A stretch of 54,747 nt of DNA from Verrucomicrobium sp. BvORR034 (lineage in GTDB: Bacteria > Verrucomicrobiota > Verrucomicrobiia > Verrucomicrobiales > Verrucomicrobiaceae), in assembly GCF_000739635.1 (NCBI RefSeq), contig NZ_BATQ01000127.1, positions 1 to 54,747 on the forward strand, read 5' to 3'. The notes beneath the pieces were generated by a model, which did no database searches, was not told where the DNA came from, and was given only the letters and a program-made list of their open reading frames with translations. Positions 15,597 through 23,623 of this stretch are shown one piece after another (the first letter of the stretch is position 1; every line of letters begins with the position of its first letter). Made by a program: the position numbers and the translations under genes.

Positions 15597-17459
15597 TTAA
15601 TATCGCAGCTCATAGTCCCTTCCCATTGATGGCGGTGGGTCGGCCTCGGTGGTCAGCTGCAGCTCCCCTGCCCTGGGTGGGCTCAGCAGGCCGGTGATGT
15701 CGGCCACGGCGATCTGCATACGCTCCGTGTCGGTCGCGTGGTCATCCGTCCGCTTTTGGTACCACTCGCCAATCTCCTCGCCCTTGCCGTTGGTACGGTA
15801 CCGGCGATCCCAGGCCGTGACCTGCAGCTTGTACTCTTCGGAGGTCTCCTCATGCAGCTGCCAGTCACCAAGCTCCCCGTACATCATCATGTACAATCGG
15901 TCCAGGGTAGAGGGCTTAGAGAACCGGTAGAGCGGGATCGGCCGCACTCTGCCGGCATTGGCCGTTCCCAGGGCGGGATCCACCGGCGAGACATCCCAGA
16001 TCTGCTTGCGGCGGGCGGTTCCCTCCCCCACGAGGAAGTGCATGGCGTCGTCACCCTTCATCGCCTTCCACTTGTACCCTGAATCGACCACCATCTGATA
16101 GCCCTCCGCCGTGGCAAAGGCGGTGTCGATCGCGATGTTGTAGTCGTCCACATGCCAGTCGTCCCGAAGCTGCAGGATTGCCGCTTTGGAGTGGACCTTG
16201 CCAAAGAAGAGCTTCCGGGAGATCCCTCCGTACCCCCAGGCACGGATGTTCACCCAGTAATGGCGTCCGTCTTTAGCCTGGACGTCGATCGTCATCACAC
16301 GACGTTGCTCGAGCTCCCATTTGTCCAGCCTGCCATAGGGGCGCACCCGCTGCAGCAGGAAGCGTTCTTCTTTCTGGTGGCGCAGGCGGTCTGTCCAGGG
16401 CAAGCCCCGGGTTTCGTTCCAATGGTCCTTGTAGTCGGAGTAATCCCCCCACTTCATCGCGGTGACGGCCGCCAAAAACTCCTTCACCTGGTCCTCCCAG
16501 CTGGTGAAGTGCGGCAGCAACGCGTTCCAGTGGTAGGACTTCGTATCGGACGCCGCATTCGGATTCGCTGGGATCCAGCGGCCGGTTCGGCAGAAGTATT
16601 TCCGATCAGACTGGGTCGGCCCGATGTTTCGGTACGTGTGACCGCACGCTGCGCACTCGAAGTGCAGCGTCTTCACCACCTCATCCAGGTTCCACTTGCC
16701 ATCTGGGCAGGTAGTTTCATTGGACTCCCATTTAAGGCCGCCAGGCTTGCCCTTCTCACCCCACTCCAGACGGAACTCATGATCACACTCCGGGTTGCGA
16801 CACTTCACGTGCCAGTGGTTCTGGTTGCCCAGCAGGAAGGCGCGGTGCACCGCATCCCCCTCCATGTCTGGACAGGAAATGGTGAGGTGCTTGTAGTTGT
16901 GCGGGAAGGACCGGGTGCGCTTGCGCACCATCGCCAGGGCGCCATCCTTCCACTGGCGCACCTCATCCAGGAAGAGGTACCGGTACGGCGTGGACTGCAG
17001 GGAGGCTTCGTTCTCCGCACCCACCACATGCAGGTAGGATCCCGGAAAGTACATCTCCAGGAGGTTGCGCTTGCCCTTCTCCTTGGGCAGCCGCTCCGCA
17101 ATCCGCGGAGTGTTGTCGTACATGGGCCAGAGGCGGCCCTTCACCAGCTTTTTGGCCTCGGGCGTGCTCTTCGTCACCCACAGCGCCGGCCCGGCATCTT
17201 CGTCCAGCGTCCAGCCCAGCAGGCCCATGTTCTTCACCGTCTTGCAGCTCTGGGCAGAGCACATCGACGTGACGTTGCGCACACCCTCGTCGGCAAAGTC
17301 GTCCATCGGCTGCCGGAGGAACTCCAGGTCCGGATCCCACCGGTCTCCGTTGTGCAGGACTATGTTACGGGCACACCAGTCGAAGGGAGAGACTTTGCCT
17401 GGAGGGCGGAGAGCTGCTTGGAGACTCTCGACCAGAATATTTTTTTTTAGCCCAATCAC
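15597..17459 (-). CDS. Phage terminase large subunit, GpA family (up to 620 aa)
   Basis: This is the DNA-packaging motor. The ATPase domain has a deviant Walker A, SAQSCKT (residues 68-74), and Walker B YLFLDEVRQW (161-170). A Cys-rich zinc-type insertion follows (about 215-280, with CRNPEC and CAAC). The C-terminal nuclease domain starts with a strand ending in Asp (MTIDVQAKDGRHY) and contains AIDTAF. The only in-frame start is GTG at 17,459, which gives a 95-nt overlap with the small subunit. The overlap contains an A9 tract, so the true N terminus may come from frameshifting or from a later non-ATG codon. No portal gene follows; SRAP does. Confidence 0.88.
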   Translation of the reverse strand: MIGLKKNILVESLQAALRPPGKVSPFDWCARNIVLHNGDRWDPDLEFLRQPMDDFADEGVRNVTSMCSAQSCKTVKNMGLLGWTLDEDAGPALWVTKSTPEAKKLVKGRLWPMYDNTPRIAERLPKEKGKRNLLEMYFPGSYLHVVGAENEASLQSTPYRYLFLDEVRQWKDGALAMVRKRTRSFPHNYKHLTISCPDMEGDAVHRAFLLGNQNHWHVKCRNPECDHEFRLEWGEKGKPGGLKWESNETTCPDGKWNLDEVVKTLHFECAACGHTYRNIGPTQSDRKYFCRTGRWIPANPNAASDTKSYHWNALLPHFTSWEDQVKEFLAAVTAMKWGDYSDYKDHWNETRGLPWTDRLRHQKEERFLLQRVRPYGRLDKWELEQRRVMTIDVQAKDGRHYWVNIRAWGYGGISRKLFFGKVHSKAAILQLRDDWHVDDYNIAIDTAFATAEGYQMVVDSGYKWKAMKGDDAMHFLVGEGTARRKQIWDVSPVDPALGTANAGRVRPIPLYRFSKPSTLDRLYMMMYGELGDWQLHEETSEEYKLQVTAWDRRYRTNGKGEEIGEWYQKRTDDHATDTERMQIAVADITGLLSPPRAGELQLTTEADPPPSMGRDYELRY

Positions 17460-17946
17460 CCAGGGAGAGATCCTGCAGCAAACCGTCGTGTGCGTTGCCC
17501 AGGCGCTTGGTCGCCTCCGGCACAGTTTCCCCTACCACCTGGGGAGCGATGTTGTGGCGCAACGTCCGCAGGTTCGAGACCAAACCACCAAACAAGGCCG
17601 ACATGACTGAGACCACCTCGTCCACGTGGAGCAGCTCGCCGCGCATCTTGGCAAGCTCGATGTCCTGCATCTCCAGCTTGCCAGCCGCGATCTTGGTCTC
17701 GATGTCGAGCTTGTTTTCCTTCTCCTTCTTGCCGTGGCGGCGGCCGCTCTTGTCGATCCACTCCTTCCATTCCTCAATGGGATAGCGCCCGTCGGCCGTA
17801 TGGCCAGGGTTACCCTCAATCTTCAGCCACCGCTGGATTGTCTTGCGGTCACGACCAATCAGCTCCGCCAGTACGGCCTGGTTTTTCGCGTACCCCGGGC
17901 TCGCTGACGGAGTGTCACTGTCACCTATCGGCAATTCTCCATCCAC
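17365..17946 (-). CDS. Phage terminase small subunit (193 aa as read)
   Basis: DNA-recognition subunit. A Nu1-like helix-turn-helix region lies at about residues 20-62 (AVLAELIGRDRKTIQRWLKIEG, then IEEWKEWI). A long charged helix (about 72-110) ends in MRGELLHVDEV, and LFGGLVSNLRTLRHNIAPQV (about 118-137) is typical of small terminase C-terminal helices. The start is a GTG at 17,946. After an A9 tract (residues 168-171 AKKK) the reading frame turns into low-complexity Ser/Pro sequence, which is probably not native; the natural continuation is the large-subunit frame. Confidence 0.8.
   Translation of the reverse strand: MDGELPIGDSDTPSASPGYAKNQAVLAELIGRDRKTIQRWLKIEGNPGHTADGRYPIEEWKEWIDKSGRRHGKKEKENKLDIETKIAAGKLEMQDIELAKMRGELLHVDEVVSVMSALFGGLVSNLRTLRHNIAPQVVGETVPEATKRLGNAHDGLLQDLSLGDWAKKKYSGRESPSSSPPSRQSLSLRLVCP
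17440..17448 (-). other. A9 tract in the terminase overlap (possible slippage site)
   Basis: On the coding strand the small-subunit frame reads GCT AAA AAA AAA TAT. Removing one A moves translation into the large-subunit frame (AAT ATT CTG GTC GAG). Such A runs promote transcriptional or ribosomal slippage. It is equally compatible with a one-base assembly error in a homopolymer. Confidence 0.5.
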
Positions 17947-18216
17947 CCCGTCCCCCGCGCGTCAACCTGCGACTTGTCCCGCGACCTGTCCCACCTCCAC
18001 GACCTCACCTAAACGGCTGCTTCTGCCAACTCGATCAGCATGGGACATTCAGTAAAAACACCGGACATCGCGCGACAAAGCGGGTATTACCAACGTGAAC
18101 GCTTTTGGGGGTAAAAAGATTCCTTTAACCACGGTGGTGGTGCCCCACTTCCCCTCTCAATTCTAAGCGCGCATTCAACAACAACGGGATTCGGGGGCGC
18201 GCTGCCTCCATCAAGG

Positions 18217-18639
18217 TCAGGGCTGCACGTCGTACTTGCCCTCATACACGGCCACCATGTTCCTGATGGCTCTGGCGAGCGCTGGGTTGTTCTTGCCCAT
18301 GTCACTCAGGCGCTTGATCGCCCTGTCGAAATCGTCTGCGTCTTCCTCTTCCCTGATCACGCTCTCCCCATCGAGACTACGTTTTGCTATCAGCACCAAG
18401 GACCTAGCATTCTCTGGCAATCGGTCTTCGATGAAGGACTGCACCAGCTGCTGCTTGTCTCGGTCGGGAATGAAATCCTGAGCTACGAGCTTCTCCAACA
18501 TGACCGTCGTGAGCAGGCCTACCCCCCGGCCAATCTTCGCCAAGCTCGCTGGGTCAATGTCCGCCTCTCTCGCAATACTGGTGATGGCCTTGCCGGTGTG
18601 CTCAACGATCGCTTGGAGAGAATGGGGGGTCTTGGGCAT
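18217..18639 (-). CDS. Putative helix-turn-helix repressor-type regulator (140 aa)
   Basis: Residues 7-50 (LQAIVEHTGKAITSIAREADIDPASLAKIGRG) have the spacing of a small helix-turn-helix domain. The remainder is helical and acidic. The gene starts next to a divergent control region with inverted repeats, the classical place for a phage repressor. Identity as the immunity repressor is inferred from position and fold-like pattern. The 270 bp between it and the terminase gene contain no other gene and probably hold a promoter for the packaging operon. Confidence 0.5.
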   Translation of the reverse strand: MPKTPHSLQAIVEHTGKAITSIAREADIDPASLAKIGRGVGLLTTVMLEKLVAQDFIPDRDKQQLVQSFIEDRLPENARSLVLIAKRSLDGESVIREEEDADDFDRAIKRLSDMGKNNPALARAIRNMVAVYEGKYDVQP

Positions 18640-18717
18640 GTAGGTAATTTCTATACATTTGGGCGAAAGTGCAAATCTTTCTTGACCGATTTAGGCATTT
18701 CTCCTAAATGTCTGTAT
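18640..18717. promoter_or_regulatory. Divergent control region with operator-like inverted repeats
   Basis: For the rightward gene: -35 TTGACC (18,682-18,687), 17-nt spacer, -10 TAAATG (18,705-18,710), only 7 nt before the ATG at 18,718, so the mRNA would be leaderless. An inverted repeat ATTTAGG-N7-CCTAAAT (18,689-18,709) fills the spacer and covers the -10, an ideal repressor site. A second pair, ATTTG / CAAAT (18,657-18,676), lies nearer the leftward gene. The region is conspicuously AT-rich. Confidence 0.6.
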
Positions 18718-18906
18718 ATGGCCCTAGCAGAAATCCAAACCACCCCGCTGCGGACGCCAGCCCACGTTGCCTTGATGAAGGTGTTCTTGGACCTGGCCGT
18801 CTCAATGCGTGACGCCGGTGCTGACCGCACCACGGCCCGGGCGGCCCTCGACTTTGAAGAAGAGTTCGAGCGTCGCCTCGCAGAGGCCGCCAGCCCCCAA
18901 GGCTAA
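18718..18906 (+). CDS. Hypothetical small protein, first gene of the rightward operon (62 aa)
   Basis: An Ala/Arg/Glu-rich helical protein with no recognised family. The start at 18,718 is chosen because the longer frame from 18,598 would run through the operator region and into the divergent gene. Its position opposite the putative repressor is that of a Cro-like or early gene, but I see no clear DNA-binding motif. Confidence 0.5.
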   Translation: MALAEIQTTPLRTPAHVALMKVFLDLAVSMRDAGADRTTARAALDFEEEFERRLAEAASPQG

Positions 18907-18927
18907 GCCCCACCCCGCCTCCTACCT

Positions 18928-19218
18928 ATGCTGATCACCTCTCTAGCAGGAATCTTCTGTATCGCTGGCATTGCCGCCATGTTGATACACCGGCACATAA
19001 AGGCCGCTGAAGACGCCTTGGCAGCCATTGCGGCAGAGCCCTTGAAGCGTGGTGACGCAGTCTACCGTGGAACCGACGGCAAATGGCACAAGTGCCAGCC
19101 GGGCAAACCCTCACAAATCGGCACAATCATCGACAGGATTGAGCCCAAGACGCTCATGAGCCTTGAGGATCTACTCTCCGGAACGGGAATCCCAGCAGCA
19201 TTCACCACCCAGAAGTAA
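18928..19218 (+). CDS. Small membrane-anchored protein (96 aa)
   Basis: One hydrophobic segment at residues 2-20 is followed by a soluble part of about 70 residues with a short beta motif (GDAVYRGTDGKWHKCQPG). It could be an inner-membrane anchor protein or a secreted one. Its stop overlaps the ATG of the next gene (TAATG), suggesting coupling. Confidence 0.55.
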   Translation: MLITSLAGIFCIAGIAAMLIHRHIKAAEDALAAIAAEPLKRGDAVYRGTDGKWHKCQPGKPSQIGTIIDRIEPKTLMSLEDLLSGTGIPAAFTTQK

Positions 19219-20639
19219 TGACCCACCCTGAAGCCGTCCAATACCTGGCAGAGGTTCACAGTGAGTTCCCCTTTGCAGAAGGGCGCGTAGGCAAACTGCT
19301 CGCCGATCACAATGGCAACGCGGCCAGTATCCCTCCGCATTTGTGGCCACGCTCGTACCGTGTGCACATTGGTTGCATGGTGTCCATGGCCTGTGGCGGC
19401 CTCATTCCCAAGGGGGCCTCACGTCTGGGCTTCGCCAACAACGCCAACGCACCACGCTCGGGCAAGACCCTGCTGGCCAAGATGGCCGTAGCCCCCATCT
19501 ACGGCTGGACGCAGGTCCGCACATGGCCAACCAACGATCGCAAACGATCAGATGAGGCAGAAATTCGCAAGGCGCTGGATGCCGTCGCGCTTGAGGCCAC
19601 GCCCTACATCATTTTCGACAACATCAAAGGAGTTGTCACCTCTGAAGCCCTGGAAGGCTTCATGACCGCGCCTGTGTGGGCTGGTCGCGTACTAGGCACA
19701 AACCGGTCATTCACCGCGGAACACAGCACCACTGTGGTTCTCACGGGCAACAACCTGCAGCTGAGCACGGATAACATGGGTCGCTTCCTCCTTTGCGACC
19801 TGTCAGTAGAGGAAGCAGAGGCCCAGGACCGCGAGGTTAAGGAGCCGATCGAAGAGAACTGGATCATCGATAACGGCCGCAAGCTCAAAGATGCCGTGTT
19901 GTCGTTGGTCCTGCATTGGGTGGGCCAGGGCCGCCCCAAATGCACTGGGAGAGTACGGCGCGGCTTTGAGATCTGGAGTCACACAGTCGGAGGGATCTTG
20001 GAAGCCGCCGGCCTTGGAGACTTGTTTGAAAAGCGGCCAGACGACTCTGTCTCCGGCTCTCCGGATGACGCCGATCTGCGCCGACTCGCCCTTGAGCTGC
20101 TCAATCGCCTCGATCTGGACAACCGAACCATGGGCTTCAACTTTGCAGAGATCGTGTCCACCTGCCATGAACATGGCATCTTGGAGCGCTTCCTTGATGG
20201 CAAAGAGGAAACAGAAGGCTCGGGACCAGCGCAGAAGAAGGTCTTCACCCTCACCAGCGCCGCCAGAAGCAGGTTTGGTAATTTCCTAAAGCGCTACGCG
20301 CCGGAAAAGACCGGGCGCATCTGGCACTTCCCGCCTGATCAAGAGCATCCCTACCCACGCACCTGCAGGTTGCAGTGCTCGGGGCATGATCGCACCCGCG
20401 AATACGTGGCGAAGCTTGAGATATCTCCACAGGCCGAGCTGCAGGCCCTCATGCACCTGGACCACATCAAGTGGCCCGATCTGGTGCCAATCTTGGAGAA
20501 GAATCACGTCCCAACCAGGCTCGAAGAAATCAGCCCTCTGGACCTGAAAGCACTCATCGCCAGCTGGAGGACCCTGATCCTGCCATACTTCGACGAGCTC
20601 CGCCGCAACCTCATCACCCCCGCAGATGCACAAGAGTGA
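19218..20639 (+). CDS. Phage/plasmid replicative helicase-like P-loop ATPase (473 aa)
   Basis: Walker A is NAPRSGKT (residues 77-84), Walker B YIIFDN (130-135) and a sensor-like strand VVLTGNN (173-179). The layout is that of the ATPase/helicase half of phage and integrative-element primase-helicases. The N-terminal part is too short for a primase domain. A region at about 255-330 with hydrophobic helices is followed by a possible winged-helix C terminus. It probably acts in replication of the excised element. The next gene overlaps its end by 14 nt. Confidence 0.65.
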   Translation: MTHPEAVQYLAEVHSEFPFAEGRVGKLLADHNGNAASIPPHLWPRSYRVHIGCMVSMACGGLIPKGASRLGFANNANAPRSGKTLLAKMAVAPIYGWTQVRTWPTNDRKRSDEAEIRKALDAVALEATPYIIFDNIKGVVTSEALEGFMTAPVWAGRVLGTNRSFTAEHSTTVVLTGNNLQLSTDNMGRFLLCDLSVEEAEAQDREVKEPIEENWIIDNGRKLKDAVLSLVLHWVGQGRPKCTGRVRRGFEIWSHTVGGILEAAGLGDLFEKRPDDSVSGSPDDADLRRLALELLNRLDLDNRTMGFNFAEIVSTCHEHGILERFLDGKEETEGSGPAQKKVFTLTSAARSRFGNFLKRYAPEKTGRIWHFPPDQEHPYPRTCRLQCSGHDRTREYVAKLEISPQAELQALMHLDHIKWPDLVPILEKNHVPTRLEEISPLDLKALIASWRTLILPYFDELRRNLITPADAQE

Positions 20640-20919
20640 CTTACAAATCATCAGGCTCATTGAGTCGTTTCCGAGCATTGCTTGGCGGGCAGAGATGTAC
20701 CGCAAGGCAGGCGAATTCAATGTTGATGAGTTCATGAGCCACTGGGGCACATCAAGCAGCGGAGAGAGGCACGCATTGCTCTTCGTCGCCAATGTTTGGA
20801 ATCCCGGCTACGCCACTGAATCCAAGTGGAACTTCGACCTATTCGATGCCTGCGGCAGTTGGGACACCAAGCATCGGCTGGCCGCTATCGAATGGATGAA
20901 ACAACCCTTTTGGCCATGA
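20626..20919 (+). CDS. Hypothetical protein (97 aa)
   Basis: A Trp-rich, mostly helical small protein (SHWGTSSSGERHALLFVANVW). No family is recognised. It overlaps the ATPase gene by 14 nt at its start and the next gene by 4 nt at its end, so all three are likely translated together. Confidence 0.55.
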   Translation: MHKSDLQIIRLIESFPSIAWRAEMYRKAGEFNVDEFMSHWGTSSSGERHALLFVANVWNPGYATESKWNFDLFDACGSWDTKHRLAAIEWMKQPFWP

Positions 20920-21149
20920 ATGCATCTCTTATCTTTCTGCCAGCCACACTTACGACCCTGGAAGCCCATGAATACGTGCGCAAGCGCGTCTTTTGGGAGT
21001 GGCTTGTCGAGAACTACAAGCTGCAGCCCATCTACAAGGGCAAGCAAGGCAAGACCGTACTGTGGCATCGTTCGGCGATCGACAGCGCCCTTCGCCAGCT
21101 TGAGCTCAACGGCGGCTACGACATCGAGACCGGAAAACCCGTCGAGTAG
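20916..21149 (+). CDS. Excisionase-like helix-turn-helix protein (77 aa)
   Basis: The ATG at 20,916 overlaps the previous stop (ATGA). The sequence TLEAHEYVRKRVFWEWLVENYKLQPIYKGK, then TVLWHRSAIDSAL, follows the MerR/excisionase-type winged-helix pattern: an initial helix, a recognition helix, a short wing with Lys/Gly and a final strand plus helix. Excisionases bind attachment-site DNA and direct the integrase toward excision. The integrase is about 1.1 kb downstream. It could instead be a transcription factor. Confidence 0.5.
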   Translation: MNASLIFLPATLTTLEAHEYVRKRVFWEWLVENYKLQPIYKGKQGKTVLWHRSAIDSALRQLELNGGYDIETGKPVE

Positions 21150-21185
21150 GCAGCCAGCACCCACCAAACAAGACAAAACGAATCA

Positions 21186-21743
21186 ATGAACGCACCACAT
21201 CCCGCCTTCCAAGACTCATTTTTGATCTCTTACCAACTGCAAGATGAGCAGAGCGGCAAAAACATCTATCGTCTCATTGAGTGCGTTACTGAAGCGGCAG
21301 AGGCCAAAGCTGAAAAGCGTGCAGCTTGCCACAAGTTTCCGCTTTTCGCAGTCACAGGGCCGCCAATGAGCGGCAAGACGCACTTACTCAAACATATTCT
21401 AAGCACATTGCCCTCCGGCCCCCGGGAGCTTGAGATCTTTCTCAGCGAGGACTTCGAGTACATGTCTCAATGTTCCTCCCCATTGATCGTCATTGAACGA
21501 GGCGCCCAACTGAAAGTCTTGGAAAACAAGAAGTCCACCAGCCGCGTTATCAACGCCCAAGGCCTGGAAACCTTTCTTCACGCCTCCGAGTGGCCACCTC
21601 GGGAATTCGCCACGATAAACACAGTCACGGTGCCCAGAAATGCCGTGATCGCCCTGGTCGCGGCGGAGGTGCAGGTGCCGGAGTCATTCACTGAGCACAC
21701 CCTATTCATTAATTTGGCGGAGAGAGAGCGCAAAGCCTCCTAG
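21186..21743 (+). CDS. Small P-loop ATPase (185 aa)
   Basis: Walker A is GPPMSGKT (residues 58-65), with a possible Walker B strand LIVIERG (about 99-105). It is too short for a full helicase, and its core recalls the ATPase at 19,218-20,639, from which it may have been duplicated and reduced, or it may be a DnaC-type loader. The C terminus ends in ERERKAS. It is placed in the replication module by context. Confidence 0.55.
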   Translation: MNAPHPAFQDSFLISYQLQDEQSGKNIYRLIECVTEAAEAKAEKRAACHKFPLFAVTGPPMSGKTHLLKHILSTLPSGPRELEIFLSEDFEYMSQCSSPLIVIERGAQLKVLENKKSTSRVINAQGLETFLHASEWPPREFATINTVTVPRNAVIALVAAEVQVPESFTEHTLFINLAERERKAS

Positions 21744-21784
21744 AGAAACGCCTCATCAACAACTGCGACCAACCCCGTCCTCCA

Positions 21785-22195
21785 ATGTCCACCCCTCCTT
21801 TTGAAACGCCACAAGCTCGTCTAGCCAGGCTCGAAAAAGCCTGCTGGGAAATGCGCCACTCTCTTAGAGGCGAGGGGTGGACTGAAGAAGACCTCACCAC
21901 CGCGTTCGGGGCGACCGGCAGCGTGAAGCCGGAACCGCCAGCAAAAGGGTCACCGGAGGATCCGTTGGACCGAATCTATGACTCATTCACCATCGAGCTG
22001 CCCGAAGGAACCCATCCTTCGGTGGCAGTGCATCTGACTGCACAAGCACTGCCAGAACACTGGGTAAAGGAGCTCGCCTTGTTTTGCACGAACTGCGAGT
22101 GGACCCAGGCAAGCGGTCGCCCACCGGCCATCACGATTTCAGCGCGGTTCAGAGTGCCGCCTCAGCAAGCCAACACCTCCACCCAATTGCCATGA
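21785..22195 (+). CDS. Hypothetical protein (136 aa)
   Basis: The N terminus is a charged helix (ARLARLEKACWEMRHSL), the middle is Pro-rich, and the C-terminal part is beta-rich (DSFTIELPEG, ITISARFRVPP). No family is recognised. It is the last gene before the convergent integrase gene, 38 nt away. Confidence 0.55.
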   Translation: MSTPPFETPQARLARLEKACWEMRHSLRGEGWTEEDLTTAFGATGSVKPEPPAKGSPEDPLDRIYDSFTIELPEGTHPSVAVHLTAQALPEHWVKELALFCTNCEWTQASGRPPAITISARFRVPPQQANTSTQLP

Positions 22196-22233
22196 CTAAA
22201 CCGTCATTTGGCTGCTGATCCCATGGAACAATC

Positions 22234-23583
22234 TCACATTCCGTTGCCACCCCCGCCGGCAATCAAGCCGTCTAGAAGCTTGGCAGCCTCCCCACCCCCT
22301 TGCTGCTTCGTCAACAGCTCAGCAATCATTCGGAGCACCTTCTCCGGCGCGACAGCATCGTCGCCTGGGGACGTCACAGTGAGCCCCGCATCGGTGTGGG
22401 CCCGGTTGGGCACGTAGCCAGCATAGGTCTCATAGGTCGTCTTTACATCGTCTCCAAGCCACCTCGCCACAACCGCAATAGGCACCCCTCCCATCACCAA
22501 ATGCGTCGCGTAAGTATGCCTCAATGTATGAACTCCCACCCAGGACAGCCCGGCCTTCTTCACCAGTGCCTTAAATGGGCGCCGTGGATTCCAGCGATAT
22601 TTATCCTTCCCACGCTCGATCTCTGGATGGAGAAGGTACTTCCCCTCCCATTTGCGGTTCTTCATGAACCGCAGGAGTTCCGAATTCATCGGAATCGAAC
22701 GAGCTTCCCTGTCCTTGGGTTTGAACGTGTCTGTCTCCTGGACCACAATCTCCCCGTGCCACTCGGCACCCGCCTTCCAAAAACGGATCCATTCCGGTCT
22801 GGCCTGCACAATTTCGTTGAGGCGCAGCCCGGCATGGAACCCCAGCCAGAGCAACGTTTCCATATCCTCCCGGTCACAGCAGGAGAACAAGACGTCACGC
22901 TCGGCTTTTTGGCAAAAGAGCTCGACTCTCGTCTTCTTGCTATTCGGGACCTCGACTTCGCGGACGACGTTCTTCACCAACCCACCTTGGTCTTTGAGCC
23001 ATTCGAAAAACGTCCCTACCCTCGTGACATAGGTCTTCACAGTGAGATCAGAGAGGGGTTTCCCCTTGGGTTTGGGAGCCCCCTCGACAAGTCTTTTCCT
23101 AGACACCTTGCCCTCCCTGGCCAGAAAGTCGCGCCATTGCTCCATCTTAGCAGCCGAGATGCCACTGATCATCGTCTCTCCGCCGACGAATTCACAGAAC
23201 AGCTTGATGGCCGATTCATCGGAATCAACGGTCCACTCACTGGCATTTTTCCTCTTCTTCTCTGCCAAGAATCGCTTCGCTTCGAACGCGATGCTGCCAG
23301 CACGATATTCCTGGTCGGTGGTCCGCTTGTATTGGAGGGCCAACTGAACAGCAGTATCGAAGTCTTGGGTGTCCAGCGCAATTCTACGTGGCCGCATCCC
23401 CTTCACTTGGGCGGGCCGATAGTAGAACCAGCCGTTGATCTGTGTCAGGCCGGAGATCTTCTGTGCACCACTTCTGGCCTGTTTTTTCCGTGGCCCTGCT
23501 TTTTGACCACCATCTTTGACCAGATGACCACTTTTCATGTGTGCAATGTGGTCAAATTCTGTGATTCGTGCAACGTCTTTCAC
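22234..23583 (-). CDS. Tyrosine recombinase / phage integrase (up to 449 aa)
   Basis: The catalytic domain has the full set of residues: R254 (AGLRLNE), H352 and R355 (HTLRHTYAT), W375 in the ARWLGDD position where many family members have His, and the nucleophile Y387 (TTYETYAGY). Residues 100-200 form the SAM-like core-binding domain and the N-terminal 60 residues are basic. It catalyses site-specific integration and excision at the adjacent tRNA site. The first codon of the longest frame is GTG at 23,583; ATG at 23,538 is the alternative. Transcription runs away from the attachment site. Confidence 0.93.
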   Translation of the reverse strand: MKDVARITEFDHIAHMKSGHLVKDGGQKAGPRKKQARSGAQKISGLTQINGWFYYRPAQVKGMRPRRIALDTQDFDTAVQLALQYKRTTDQEYRAGSIAFEAKRFLAEKKRKNASEWTVDSDESAIKLFCEFVGGETMISGISAAKMEQWRDFLAREGKVSRKRLVEGAPKPKGKPLSDLTVKTYVTRVGTFFEWLKDQGGLVKNVVREVEVPNSKKTRVELFCQKAERDVLFSCCDREDMETLLWLGFHAGLRLNEIVQARPEWIRFWKAGAEWHGEIVVQETDTFKPKDREARSIPMNSELLRFMKNRKWEGKYLLHPEIERGKDKYRWNPRRPFKALVKKAGLSWVGVHTLRHTYATHLVMGGVPIAVVARWLGDDVKTTYETYAGYVPNRAHTDAGLTVTSPGDDAVAPEKVLRMIAELLTKQQGGGEAAKLLDGLIAGGGGNGM

Positions 23584-23623
23584 TTAATTGACGAGCGACG
23601 CCCCACGGATATCGACTTGCTAT

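Noticed and set aside
16152-17450. Plus-strand frame of 432 codons opposite the terminase gene
   Set aside because: Antisense shadow of the terminase large subunit, which has the conserved motifs.
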